Assembly: GCA_963708245.1 (NCBI GenBank)
Contig: OY970201.1
Location: forward strand, 2,790,001 to 2,854,000
Length of the DNA: 64,000 nucleotides
Direction: 5' to 3'
Origin: CAVYXK01 sp963708245
GTDB lineage: Bacteria; Pseudomonadota; Alphaproteobacteria; Acetobacterales; Acetobacteraceae
Shown here: positions 45,340-54,449 of the stretch, piece after piece
Position numbering within the stretch: position 1 is the first letter of the stretch
How the letters are laid out: each line of letters opens with the position of its first letter
Notes under the pieces: generated by a model
Database searches by the model: none
Seen by the model: only the letters and a program-made list of their open reading frames with translations
What the model was told of the DNA's origin: nothing
Program-made: the position numbers and the translations under genes

Positions 45340-45362
45340 CCTCTGCCGCAGAGCGGGAGAGG
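45340..45362. repeat. CCTCTGCCGC palindrome between gcvT and gcvH
   Basis: Imperfect member of the CTCTCCCGC repeat family (CCTCTGCCGC AGA GCGGGAGAGG, one G opposite G). Lies in the 99-base gap inside the gcv operon. Confidence 0.45.
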
Positions 45363-45399
45363 CGAAACTGATGACATCCCAGCCGCAGAGGAACGAGCC

Positions 45400-45804
45400 A
45401 TGTCCCTCAAACCCAACCCGGACCGCACCAATCTCGAGACTCGCTACACCAAGGATCACGAATGGGTCCGCCTTGACGGCGACATTGTCACCGTCGGCAT
45501 CACTGAGCACGCACAGGAACAGCTCGGCGATTTGGTGTTCGTCGAGCTGCCCGAGGTCGGCCGCGAAGTCGAACCGGGCGACGCCTGTGCGGTGGTCGAA
45601 AGCGTGAAAGCCGCCGCCGACGTCTTTGCGCCACTTGCCGGCAAGGTGGTGGAGATCAATCAGGCGGTGGTCGATGACCCCTCCGTGGTGAACGCCGAGC
45701 CGGAGAGCGACGGCTGGATGTTCAAGCTGGAGCTGTCGGAGCCCGAGACCTTCGACGACCTGCTGGATGAGGCAGGCTATCGCGAATTCCTGGAGACCCT
45801 GTGA
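45400..45804 (+). CDS. gcvH: Glycine cleavage system H protein
   Basis: Lipoyl carrier of 134 residues. The lipoylated lysine is Lys70 in VVESVKAAADV. The start has RYTKDHEWVRLDGD and the C-terminus WMFKLELSEP. It shuttles the aminomethyl group between GcvP and GcvT. The stop overlaps the gcvP ATG (TGATG). Confidence 0.95.
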   Translation: MSLKPNPDRTNLETRYTKDHEWVRLDGDIVTVGITEHAQEQLGDLVFVELPEVGREVEPGDACAVVESVKAAADVFAPLAGKVVEINQAVVDDPSVVNAEPESDGWMFKLELSEPETFDDLLDEAGYREFLETL

Positions 45805-48671
45805 TGGATCAGCTCGCTGAGCTGGCGGGGCTCGAAGCGGCCGACAGCTTCGTGGCGCGGCACATCGGTCCATCGGAGGTCGAGATCGCGGCGATGCTGG
45901 GCACGCTCGGCGTGGCGAGCCTCTCTGACCTGGCGGCCAAGACGGTGCCCGCAGCCATTCGCAGCAACCGCGCGCTCGATCTGCCGCCGCCGATCGATGA
46001 GGCCGGCGTGCTGGCCGAGCTGCGTGAGCTCGCGTCTCGCAACGAGCTGAAAAAGTCGCTGATCGGCATGGGCTATCACGGCACCGTCACGCCGCCGGTG
46101 ATCCTTCGGAACGTGCTGGAGAACCCCGGCTGGTACACGGCCTATACGCCGTATCAGGCGGAGATCGCACAGGGCCGGCTGGAGGCCTTGCTCAACTTCC
46201 AGACGATGGTCTGCGAGCTGACCGGAATGCAGATCGCCAACGCCTCGCTCCTGGATGAGGCGACGGCGGCGGCCGAGGCTATGGCGATGGCTCATGCCGT
46301 CAGCCGGGCGAAATCCGACGCGCTGGCGGTCGCCACCGATGTGCATCCGCAAACGAGAGCGGTGCTGGCAACCCGAGCCAAGCCGCTCGGCATCCGGCTG
46401 ATCGATGTGGCGCCGGGAGATCTCGCGGCGATCCGGGCCGCGGAGCCGTTTGCGCTGGTGCTGCAATACCCCGGCACCACAGGCGCGGTTCGCGAGCTGT
46501 CGGCCGAGATCGACGCCGTGCATGCCGCCGGCGCGCTGGCAATCGTCGCCGCCGATCCGCTGGCGCTGGCGCTGCTGACTCCCCCGGGCGAGATGGGCGC
46601 CGATGCCGTGGTGGGCTCGGCGCAACGCTTCGGCGTTCCGATGGGCTTCGGTGGGCCACATGCCGCGTTCTTTGCAACGCGCGACACTTATCGTCGGGCA
46701 ATGCCGGGCCGACTGGTCGGCGTCTCGATCGATGCAACGGGCACGCCGGCCCTGCGGCTCGCGCTGCAGACGCGCGAACAGCATATCCGGCGCGAGAAGG
46801 CGACCTCCAATATTTGCACCGCGCAAGTGCTGCTGGCGGTGATCGCCGCTTCCTATGCAATCTGGCACGGGCCGGAGGGGCTGCGCCGTATCGCCCGCCG
46901 AGTGAACCTGCAAGCACGGCTGCTGGCCGATGTGGCACGACGGGCGGGGCTGGCGCTGCGCCACGATGATTTCTTCGAGACGATCGCGATCGAATGCTCC
47001 GATGCCGACGCGCTAATCGCCCGCGCGCTGCAGGAGCAATTCAATCTGCGGCGGATCGATGATTCAGGCGTCGGTATTGCGCTCGACGAGACGGTGACCC
47101 GCGCGGAGCTGACCCGGCTGGCGACGGTCCTGGGCGGGGAGTTGGGTTCCGCTGCCCCGAGCATCCCCGCGGCATTGCTGCGCAACACGTCATTCTTGCA
47201 GCAGGCCGTGTTCAGTGAGCATCACGCCGAGCATGCGATGCTACGCTACCTCAAGCGGCTGGAAGACAAGGACATCGCGCTGAACCGCAGCATGATCCCG
47301 CTTGGCTCCTGCACAATGAAGCTGAACGCGTCGGCGGAGATGATCCCGATCACCCTGCCGGGTTTTGCCGAGATCCATCCCTTCGCCCCCGCCGAGCAGA
47401 CGGCGGGCTACGCCGAGGTGATCTTCCGACTGGCGTCCTGGCTGAAGGAGATCACCGGCTTTGCCGCAGTGTCGTTGCAGCCAAATGCCGGCTCCCAGGG
47501 CGAGTATGCTGGTCTGCTGGCGATCCGATCGTATCACGCGGCGCGCGGCGAGGGGGCGCGCGACGTGTGCCTGATCCCGGCCTCGGCGCACGGCACCAAT
47601 CCAGCCAGCGCGACGATGGCCGGGCTGCGCGTCGTGGTGGTCGGCTGCGACCGTGACGGCAATGTCGATCTTGCCGACCTGCGCAGCAAAGTCGAGGCGC
47701 ATGCCGCGCGGTTGGCGGCGCTGATGATCACGTACCCGAGCACGCACGGCGTGTTCGAGACGGAGATCCGCGACATCTGCGCCGTCGTGCACGCGGCTGG
47801 CGGGCAGGTGTATATGGACGGCGCCAATATGAACGCGCAGGTGGGGCTGACCAGCCCGGCCTCAATCGGTGCGGACGTATGCCATCTCAATCTGCACAAG
47901 ACGTTCTGCATCCCGCATGGCGGCGGCGGGCCAGGTGTCGGTCCGATCGGGGTGGCGGCGCATCTCGCGCCCTATCTGCCCAACCATCCGCTGCGCCTCG
48001 ATGCGGGTCCCGCAGGCGGTATCGGACCTGTCGCTGCCGCGCCGTTCGGCAGTGCGCTGATCCTGCCGATCTCTTACGCCTATGTGCGGATGATGGGTGC
48101 CGCGGGGCTGACGCGGGCGACCGAAGTCGCCATCCTGAATGCCAATTACGTCGCAGCACGGCTTCGGCCTTATTACCCGGTGCTTTATACGGGACCGGGC
48201 GGAATGGTTGCGCATGAATGCATCATCGACTGCCGCGGCTTCCAGGCCGAGGCGGGCGTGATGGTGGAGGATATCGCCAAGCGGCTGGCGGATTTCGGCT
48301 TCCACGCGCCGACCATGTCGTGGCCGGTCGCCGGTACGCTGATGATCGAGCCGACCGAGAGCGAATCGAAAGCCGAGATCGATCGGTTCTGCGACGCAAT
48401 GATCGCAATTCGCGGAGAGATTGCGGCGATTGCGGCCGGGCGGCTGGATCGGGTGGACAATCCGCTGAAGAACTCCCCGCATACCGCCGCTGAAGTTATG
48501 GCCGGGGAATGGAGGCACGGCTATTCGCGCGAGCAGGCGGCGTTCCCAGCCGCTTTCGTGCGCGAGGCGAAATACTGGCCGCCGGTCAAGCGGGTGGACA
48601 ACGTGTATGGGGACCGGCACCTGGTGTGCACCTGCGCTCCGCTGGAGGCGTACGCGCGGGCCGCGGAGTAA
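45804..48671 (+). CDS. gcvP: Glycine dehydrogenase (decarboxylating), single chain
   Basis: PLP-dependent P-protein of 955 residues, the full single-chain form rather than the GcvPA/GcvPB split. The PLP lysine is Lys699 in HLNLHKTFCIPHGGGGPG. The N-terminal half has RHIGPSE and MGYHGTVTPPVILRN. It decarboxylates glycine and loads the aminomethyl group onto GcvH. ATG 45804 is preferred to the GTG just before it. Confidence 0.95.
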   Translation: MDQLAELAGLEAADSFVARHIGPSEVEIAAMLGTLGVASLSDLAAKTVPAAIRSNRALDLPPPIDEAGVLAELRELASRNELKKSLIGMGYHGTVTPPVILRNVLENPGWYTAYTPYQAEIAQGRLEALLNFQTMVCELTGMQIANASLLDEATAAAEAMAMAHAVSRAKSDALAVATDVHPQTRAVLATRAKPLGIRLIDVAPGDLAAIRAAEPFALVLQYPGTTGAVRELSAEIDAVHAAGALAIVAADPLALALLTPPGEMGADAVVGSAQRFGVPMGFGGPHAAFFATRDTYRRAMPGRLVGVSIDATGTPALRLALQTREQHIRREKATSNICTAQVLLAVIAASYAIWHGPEGLRRIARRVNLQARLLADVARRAGLALRHDDFFETIAIECSDADALIARALQEQFNLRRIDDSGVGIALDETVTRAELTRLATVLGGELGSAAPSIPAALLRNTSFLQQAVFSEHHAEHAMLRYLKRLEDKDIALNRSMIPLGSCTMKLNASAEMIPITLPGFAEIHPFAPAEQTAGYAEVIFRLASWLKEITGFAAVSLQPNAGSQGEYAGLLAIRSYHAARGEGARDVCLIPASAHGTNPASATMAGLRVVVVGCDRDGNVDLADLRSKVEAHAARLAALMITYPSTHGVFETEIRDICAVVHAAGGQVYMDGANMNAQVGLTSPASIGADVCHLNLHKTFCIPHGGGGPGVGPIGVAAHLAPYLPNHPLRLDAGPAGGIGPVAAAPFGSALILPISYAYVRMMGAAGLTRATEVAILNANYVAARLRPYYPVLYTGPGGMVAHECIIDCRGFQAEAGVMVEDIAKRLADFGFHAPTMSWPVAGTLMIEPTESESKAEIDRFCDAMIAIRGEIAAIAAGRLDRVDNPLKNSPHTAAEVMAGEWRHGYSREQAAFPAAFVREAKYWPPVKRVDNVYGDRHLVCTCAPLEAYARAAE

Positions 48672-48771
48672 TGCCCTGCCCGGGGGCGAAATTTACGTTG
48701 TGAGGCAACCCCAAAGGCGCTCTAGTGTCTGCCCGTGCGGTCGTCCCGGCCAACCAACGGGGGAACCCCGG

Positions 48772-49752
48772 ATGAAACGGCGTGAGTTCATTGCTTTTCT
48801 TGGCAGCAACGCGATTGTTGCGCCGTGCGCGGCTTTCGGCCAGACCACCGGGATCTATCACCTTGGTACGCTGACCCCCGGCGTGCCGATCAGTCCCACG
48901 GACAGCACAGGAGCCGTCCTCATCGCCGGCCTGACCCAGCGCGGCTACACGCTCGGGAAGAACCTCACCTACGATGCGCGCGGCGCGGCGGGCACGATGA
49001 GCGAGTTGCCGCGGTTGATGCAGGAGCTGAAGGCCGCCGGTGTCGACGTGATCGTGATCCTCGGCTACCCGGCAGCCGTCGCGGCCAAGGCATCGGGCGT
49101 TCCAACAGTCGTCGCTCTGGGCGCCGGTGATCCGGTCGCGACCGGGCTCGTCGACAGCCTCGCACGACCAGGCGGCAACGTGACGGGAATATCCGACAAC
49201 GCGTCGACACTCTCCACCAAGCGCCTCGAACTGCTGAAGGAACTGCTGCCGGAGCTGCGCCGGGTAGCGATGTTGTGGAACCAGGACGATCTCGGCATGT
49301 CGCTGCGCTATCAGGCTTCGGCAACAGCCGCGCAGGAGCTCGGCGTGACAGTGCAGGCCCTCGGGGTACGCGAGCCGAACGATTTCGACGACGCCTTCAC
49401 GGCGATGATCCGCGAACCGCCGGACGCGATACTCATGGTGTCCGACTCGCTCACCATACTGAATCGCAAGCGGGTATACGATTTTGCGGCCGAGCGGCGG
49501 CTGCCGGCGATTTATGAGGCCGATTTCTTTGTTCGCGACGGCGGCTTGATGTCCTACGGCGCGGACCGGCACGAGTCGCTTGATCGCACCGCTGCGCTGG
49601 TCGATCGCATATTCAAGGGCGCAAAGCCCGCCGATCTGCCGTTCGAGGTACCGACGCGCTACCTTTTCGCGCTGAACCTGAAAACCGCCAAAGCCATCAA
49701 TCTCACGATCCCGGACACGCTGCTCGCGCTGGCGGACGAGGTGATCGAGTGA
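48772..49752 (+). CDS. ABC-transporter-type substrate-binding protein (TrpX/PF04392 family)
   Basis: Exported binding protein of 326 residues. The leader KRREFIAFLGSNAIVAP resembles a Tat signal. The body has GLTQRGYTLGKNLTYDARGA, VALGAGDPVATGLVDSLARP and GGNVTGIS, typical of the family. No permease or ATPase follows; instead a sensor kinase and receivers come next, so it may feed ligand information to that kinase rather than to a transporter. Confidence 0.82.
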   Translation: MKRREFIAFLGSNAIVAPCAAFGQTTGIYHLGTLTPGVPISPTDSTGAVLIAGLTQRGYTLGKNLTYDARGAAGTMSELPRLMQELKAAGVDVIVILGYPAAVAAKASGVPTVVALGAGDPVATGLVDSLARPGGNVTGISDNASTLSTKRLELLKELLPELRRVAMLWNQDDLGMSLRYQASATAAQELGVTVQALGVREPNDFDDAFTAMIREPPDAILMVSDSLTILNRKRVYDFAAERRLPAIYEADFFVRDGGLMSYGADRHESLDRTAALVDRIFKGAKPADLPFEVPTRYLFALNLKTAKAINLTIPDTLLALADEVIE

Positions 49753-49797
49753 ACCGGCGGAACCCTGGCGGAGCGTTCCGGCGGCCGCGGTGAGCAC

Positions 49798-52186
49798 ATG
49801 GTCCAGACACCGCGCATGAGGCGTCCGGCCGGTCAGTTGTTCCGCAAATACGTGCTGCTGTTCATGGGCCTTGTGAGTGCGGCTTTGCTCGTGAACGCGG
49901 CGATTGGCCTCTTTTTCACCTATCGTGAGGACGTATCCCTGCTCGGGAACCTGCAATTGGAAAAGGCCGATGCGGCGACCCAGCGGATCGAGCAGTTCCT
50001 TGGCGAGATCGAACGCGAGGTCGGCTGGACGACCTACATGCAATGGGCCGCCGGAACACTCGAGCAGCGCCGCTTCGATTACTTCCTGCTGCTGCGCCAG
50101 GTTCCGGCCATCACGGAAATCAGTCAGCTCGATTCGGCGGGAAAGGAGCAGTTGAAGGTCTCACGCCTCGCCATGGATGTCGTTGGGAGCCAGGCGGACT
50201 TCTCCAAAGATCCACGCTTCACCGAGGCGCTGGCGCACAAGCTCTGGCTCGGTCCGGTGTATTTCCGCAATGGATCCGAGCCCTACCTGACGATGGCGGT
50301 CGCCCGTGCCGGGCATGATGCCGGCGTTACCGTGGTGGAAGTGAACCTGAAACTGATTTGGGACATCATCAGCTCAGTGAAAGTCGGCCAGAGTGGATAC
50401 GCCTATGTGGTGGACCGCCGGGGTCGCCTGATCGCGCATCCCGACATCAACCTTGTACTGCGCAATACGGATTTCTCCCGTCTCCCCTATATCGCCGCGA
50501 GCCTGCGGAACATCGCCGACGGGAGCAGTGCGCCCGTCATCGCCACGGTCGAGGACAATATCAACGGCCAACCCGTGCTGACCGCGCACGCCGTCCTACC
50601 GGAGTTGGGCTGGTTGGTGTTCGTCGAGCTCCCGATGGCCGAGGCGCTGGCGCCGCTCTACACGTCCGCCCTGCGTACCGGCCTCGTGCTGCTGGCGGGC
50701 TTGGCTCTCGCCACACTGACAGCCATGTTTCTGGCCCGCCGCATGGTTGGCCCGATCCGCCTGTTGCAAGCCGGTGCGGCACGCATTGGTGCCGGCGATC
50801 TGGACAGCCGAATCGACGTGCGTACCGGCGACGAGTTGCAGGCTCTGGCCGAACAGTTCAACACCATGGCGGACGAGTTGCGACGGTCCCAGGCCGGACT
50901 GGAACGGACGGTCGAGGAGCGAACCCGAGATCTGGCTCGATCCGTTACCGAATTGCAGGCGCTCAGCGATGTTGTTCGCGCCGTCAATTCGACGCTGGAT
51001 CTGCATGTCGTCCTGACGAAGATCGTCACGCACGCGGTTAATTTGGCTCAAGCCGACGCCGGCGCGATCTTCCGCCACAATGCCGACGAGGGAACGTTCG
51101 AGTTGGCCGAGTCCTCCGGTATGGGTGCCGACCTTGTCGCCAAGCTGCGATCGCTGCGGATCGCCAGCCATGAAACCGCCATGGGCGAAGCCGCGCTGAC
51201 GCGGCAGCCGGTCCAACTGGCGGACATGGCGGCTGGCCCCAGCTACCCGCTGCGCGAGGCGCTCGTTGCGGCGGGCTTCCGCAGCGCATTGGTCGTTCCG
51301 CTTGCGGAACCGGAGAAGATTCTCGGGGCGCTTGTTCTCGTCCGCCGTACTGTCGGTGATTTTGTGCAGTCGGTGGTCGAGTTGACGTCCACCTTCGCGA
51401 CCCAATCGGCATTGGCCATGCAGAACGCCTCGCTGTTCCAGCAACTGACGGAGAAAGGCCGCCAGTTGCAACTGGCCAGCGAGCACAAATCGCAATTCCT
51501 GGCCAATATGAGCCACGAGCTGCGCACACCCTTGAACGCCATCCTCGGCTATACCGAGCTTCTGGTGGACGGCATCTATGGCGATCTCCCCGAGCAGCCA
51601 CGCGGCGTGTTGGAACGGGTGCAGGAGAATGGGCGCAACCTGTTGGCGCTGATCAACGACGTGCTGGACCTGGCGAAGATTGAGGCCGGCCGGTTGGTAC
51701 TGACCCCCGCGCCGTATCGGGTGGCCGATATCATGCGTATGGTCGCCGAATTCGACGGAATCGCTTGCCGACGAGAAGCACCTGAAACTGCGCGTGCTCC
51801 TGGCGCCCGACTTGCCCACGGTCATTGGAGATGAGCAGCGCATCGCGCAGGTTCTGATGAACCTTGTCGGAAACGCCATCAAGTTCAGCGACCGCGGCGT
51901 CGTCGAGATCAGAGCGGTGCAGGAGGCCGACTCCATCCGCGTCGATGTGGCGGACGAGGGGCCGGGGATCGCGCCGGAGGATCAGGCGCGTATCTTTGCC
52001 GAATTCCACCAAGGGGACGATGCCATTACGCGTCAGAAGGGCGGCACGGGCCTCGGCCTCAGCATCTCGAAGCGAATCGTTGAACTGCATGGCGGTCGCC
52101 TGTGGGTGACTTCGACACCAGGCCACGGGGCAACCTTCTCGTTCACGCTGCCGCTGCAGCCCGCGCCGGCTTTGGCGGACGCATGA
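49798..52186 (+). CDS. Sensor histidine kinase with dCache, HAMP and GAF domains, frameshifted as read
   Basis: Membrane kinase with a first helix (about 17-38), a large periplasmic dCache-type sensor (about 40-285, VGQSGYAYVVDRRGRLIAHP), a second helix (about 292-312), HAMP (about 315-367), a GAF domain (about 390-540), then HisKA with phospho-acceptor His573 in MSHELRTPLNAI. After VADIMRMVAEFD the frame breaks at the GG of 51757-51758; one base less restores ESLADEKHLKLRV and the HATPase (LVGNAIKFSD, DEGPGIAP, GGTGLGLSISKRI) to 52186. It overlaps the receiver gene (ATGA). Confidence 0.85.
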
Positions 52187-52563
52187 CGCAGCGCATTCTC
52201 GTTGTCGAAGACCATCCCGACAACCGCCGCATCATGCGCGATCTGCTCACCAGCGCCGGCTTCGAAGTCATCGAAGCGCTGACCGGTCTCGAAGGTATTC
52301 GGATGGCCAGGCAGCACCATCCAGATCTGATCGTGATGGACGTTCAGCTTCCCGAGCTGGATGGGCTAGGCGCCACCCGTTTCATCAAGGCGGACCCGGA
52401 TCTGCGGGGTATCCCGTTGCTGATCGCTACGTCCTACGCCCTCAGCGGCGATCAGGCGAAAGCGCAGGCGGCCGGAGCGGATGCCTACATAGCCAAGCCA
52501 TTCAGCCCGCGGAACCTGCTGGCGATCGTTCGACGCCTGCTGCCGCAGCAGGACAGTGAATGA
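52183..52563 (+). CDS. Single-domain response regulator (CheY-like)
   Basis: Receiver of 126 residues with acidic pocket VVEDHPDN, phosphorylation site Asp53 in VMDVQLPELDG, Thr/Ser in ATSYALSG and Lys in AKPFSP. No output domain; it resembles DivK. Coupled to the kinase upstream by ATGA and to the receiver-cyclase downstream by an overlapping start. Confidence 0.9.
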   Translation: MTQRILVVEDHPDNRRIMRDLLTSAGFEVIEALTGLEGIRMARQHHPDLIVMDVQLPELDGLGATRFIKADPDLRGIPLLIATSYALSGDQAKAQAAGADAYIAKPFSPRNLLAIVRRLLPQQDSE

Positions 52564-53690
52564 GACATCCGCCCCTCGTCCTGGTCGCCGACGACAACGC
52601 AGCAAATGTTGACATTCTGCAGACGCGTTTGAGCAGCCAGGGCTACAAAGTCATTACGGCGCGCGATGGCGCGGAGGCGGTCGCAGTCGCCCGGAGCGAG
52701 TGTCCGGATCTGATCTTGCTAGATGTAATGATGCCGAAACAGGACGGGTATGCAGTCTGCCGGGAGCTGAAGGGAGATCCGTCGCTGCCGTTCATGCCGA
52801 TCATCCTGGTGACCGCGCGGAGCGATCAGCGGGATATCATTGCGGGGCTTGACAGTGGCGGCGACGAGTACGTCACGAAACCAGTGGATCAGGGAGCGCT
52901 GATCGCCCGGGTGCGCTCCCTGCTGCGCATCAAGGAACTCCACGACATCGTGGCTGAACAGTCGCGCCAGCTTGCCGAATGGAACAGCTCGCTGGAATTG
53001 CGGGTCGCGAGCCAGGTCGCCGAAATCGAGAAGATCAGCCAACTCAAGCGCTTCATGGCACCGCAACTCGCTGACCTTGTCTTGTCGCGCGGCGAGGCGG
53101 TGACGCTTGAGAGCCATCGCCGGGAAGTCGCTGTGGTGTTCTGCGATTTGCGTGGGTTCACGGCGTTTGCCGAAACCGCAGAGCCGGAGGAGATGATCGG
53201 AACCGTGCGGGAATACCACGCGGCGCTTGGCAAGATCGTATTCCGGCATGAAGGCACGATCGAGCGCTTTCTCGGCGACGGGCTGATGATTTTGTTCAAC
53301 GATCCCGTCCCGTGTCCGGACCCGGCGTGGCGTGCGGTCTGTATGGCGCTGGAGATGCAACAGTGCATGACAGTCCTGTCAGAGCGATGGCGGAAGCTGG
53401 GCCATGAACTGGGGTTTGGCATCGGCATCGCGTTCGGCTTCGCGACCCTCGGCGTGATCGGGTTCGAGGGCCGGTTCGACTACACGGCGATGGGCACTGT
53501 CGCCAACCTCGCGGCGCGGCTGTGCAACGAGGCGCGATCGGGCCAGACGCTGATCTCACAGCGGGTTGCGGGATTGCTGGAGAGCCGGATCGTGGCCGAT
53601 CCGGTCGGGCCGTTTTCGCTGAAAGGCATCACCCGGCCGGTCACGGCATATGTTCTCCGCTCAATTTCGGGTGCTTCAGCTTGGCTTTGA
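52560..53690 (+). CDS. Response regulator with class III adenylate/guanylate cyclase output
   Basis: 376 residues: receiver domain (1-125, phosphorylation site Asp55 in LLDVMMPKQDG), a helical linker (about 125-170, coiled-coil-like), then a nucleotide cyclase domain. The two metal-binding aspartates are Asp196 (VVFCDLRGF) and Asp240 (FLGDGLMILFND). The signal should pass from the kinase to production of cAMP or cGMP. Last gene of the signalling operon. Confidence 0.88.
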   Translation: MRHPPLVLVADDNAANVDILQTRLSSQGYKVITARDGAEAVAVARSECPDLILLDVMMPKQDGYAVCRELKGDPSLPFMPIILVTARSDQRDIIAGLDSGGDEYVTKPVDQGALIARVRSLLRIKELHDIVAEQSRQLAEWNSSLELRVASQVAEIEKISQLKRFMAPQLADLVLSRGEAVTLESHRREVAVVFCDLRGFTAFAETAEPEEMIGTVREYHAALGKIVFRHEGTIERFLGDGLMILFNDPVPCPDPAWRAVCMALEMQQCMTVLSERWRKLGHELGFGIGIAFGFATLGVIGFEGRFDYTAMGTVANLAARLCNEARSGQTLISQRVAGLLESRIVADPVGPFSLKGITRPVTAYVLRSISGASAWL

Positions 53691-53810
53691 CCATTTTTGC
53701 TATGCAGCAGGCCACGTTTATCAATGTGTTGAAGATCGCGGGGTGAGAGTTTGCTTTAGAAAGCCTCTGATTTTTTGGTTCCTCGCTATTTCGAATGGGT
53801 AGAAACGGCA

Positions 53811-54125
53811 TCAGACTGGCAGCCGGAGGTCGAGTTTGCCGGCGAGCAGATAAACCATCGCCTTGAGATTACGGGTTGATCGGTAGCCGCGTGCCTTGGC
53901 CTTGGCGGCCTGGATGAGGCTGTTGATTCCCTCGGCCAGCTCGTTGGCGATCTTGCTGTCGAACCAGCGCAGGACACCATCCCAATGACGTTTGACGGTG
54001 CGCGCCGCCTCGATCATCGGTCGCGAGCCGGCTGTGGGTGGCCCAGAAGTACCATCGCTGCAGATAGCTTGCCGCCACTGCCGCGGGCTGATCGTAGAGT
54101 TCCTGGAACGCCAGCCGGGGGCGTG
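53811..54125 (-). pseudogene. ISL3-family transposase C-terminal fragment
   Basis: Minus-strand reading gives LAFQELYDQPAAVAASYLQR, a one-base shift near 54025, then MIEAARTVKRHWDGVLRWFD and ARGYRSTRNLKAMVYLLAGK: the last 100 residues of an ISL3 transposase with the end of the DDE domain. The rest of the gene is gone; it stops about 16 bases from a copy of the 35-bp repeat (54141). No clear terminal inverted repeat was identified on the other side. Confidence 0.7.
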
Positions 54126-54140
54126 ATGGGTCTATTCGCT

Positions 54141-54175
54141 GCTCAGTCGCCAGACCGGAATTTGCTCATTCGCTG
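54141..54175 (+). repeat. 35-bp dispersed repeat, copy A
   Basis: Shares 27 of 35 bases with copy B (54409-54443), same orientation. Core CCAGACCGGAATTTGCTCA. Adjoins the truncated end of the ISL3 fragment. Confidence 0.6.
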
Positions 54176-54360
54176 TCCTCCTCGCGTGTCATAACGAATT
54201 GGAGATACTCGGGGTCTGGGTAACCGTGCAGGGCTGCCCCGTACATCGCAGCTCCGTCCACGAATGATCTCCAGAGAAAACGCAGGATACCCCGGCGGGG
54301 TCTGCCAGGTGTCACCAAACGCTCGACGAGGATCGTCTCGTCGTATTCTTCGCCGCTCAC
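54166..54360 (-). CDS. Small hypothetical protein under a hairpin leader
   Basis: 64 residues from the minus-strand GTG at 54360 (VSGEEYDETILVERLVTPGR), with AGGAG seven bases upstream. The C-terminus is acidic. No family recognised. It lies between repeat copies A and B. The ribosome binding site lies within a strong hairpin (54360-54397), so expression may be conditional. Confidence 0.4.
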   Translation of the reverse strand: MSGEEYDETILVERLVTPGRPRRGILRFLWRSFVDGAAMYGAALHGYPDPEYLQFVMTREEDSE

Positions 54361-54397
54361 CACACGCTCCTTTGGTGCAAGACCAAAGGGCGTGTGG
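54360..54397 (-). promoter_or_regulatory. Strong hairpin covering a ribosome binding site
   Basis: CCACACGC-T-CCTTTGGT pairs with ACCAAAGG-GCGTGTGG: sixteen base pairs with one bulge and a five-base loop. On the minus strand the arm contains the AGGAG and abuts the GTG start of the 64-residue gene. Confidence 0.6.
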
Positions 54398-54408
54398 ATC
54401 GATCAGCT

Positions 54409-54443
54409 GATCAGCAGCCAGACCGAAATCTGCTCAGTTGTTG
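54409..54443 (+). repeat. 35-bp dispersed repeat, copy B
   Basis: Core CCAGACCGAAATCTGCTCA. Lies six bases outside the stop codon of the TPR regulator. In inverted orientation to copies C and D. Confidence 0.6.
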
Positions 54444-54449
54444 ATCGGT

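Noticed and set aside
48586..50043. 485-codon minus-strand frame across the binding protein and kinase start
   Set aside because: Covers two plus-strand genes with strong domain evidence.
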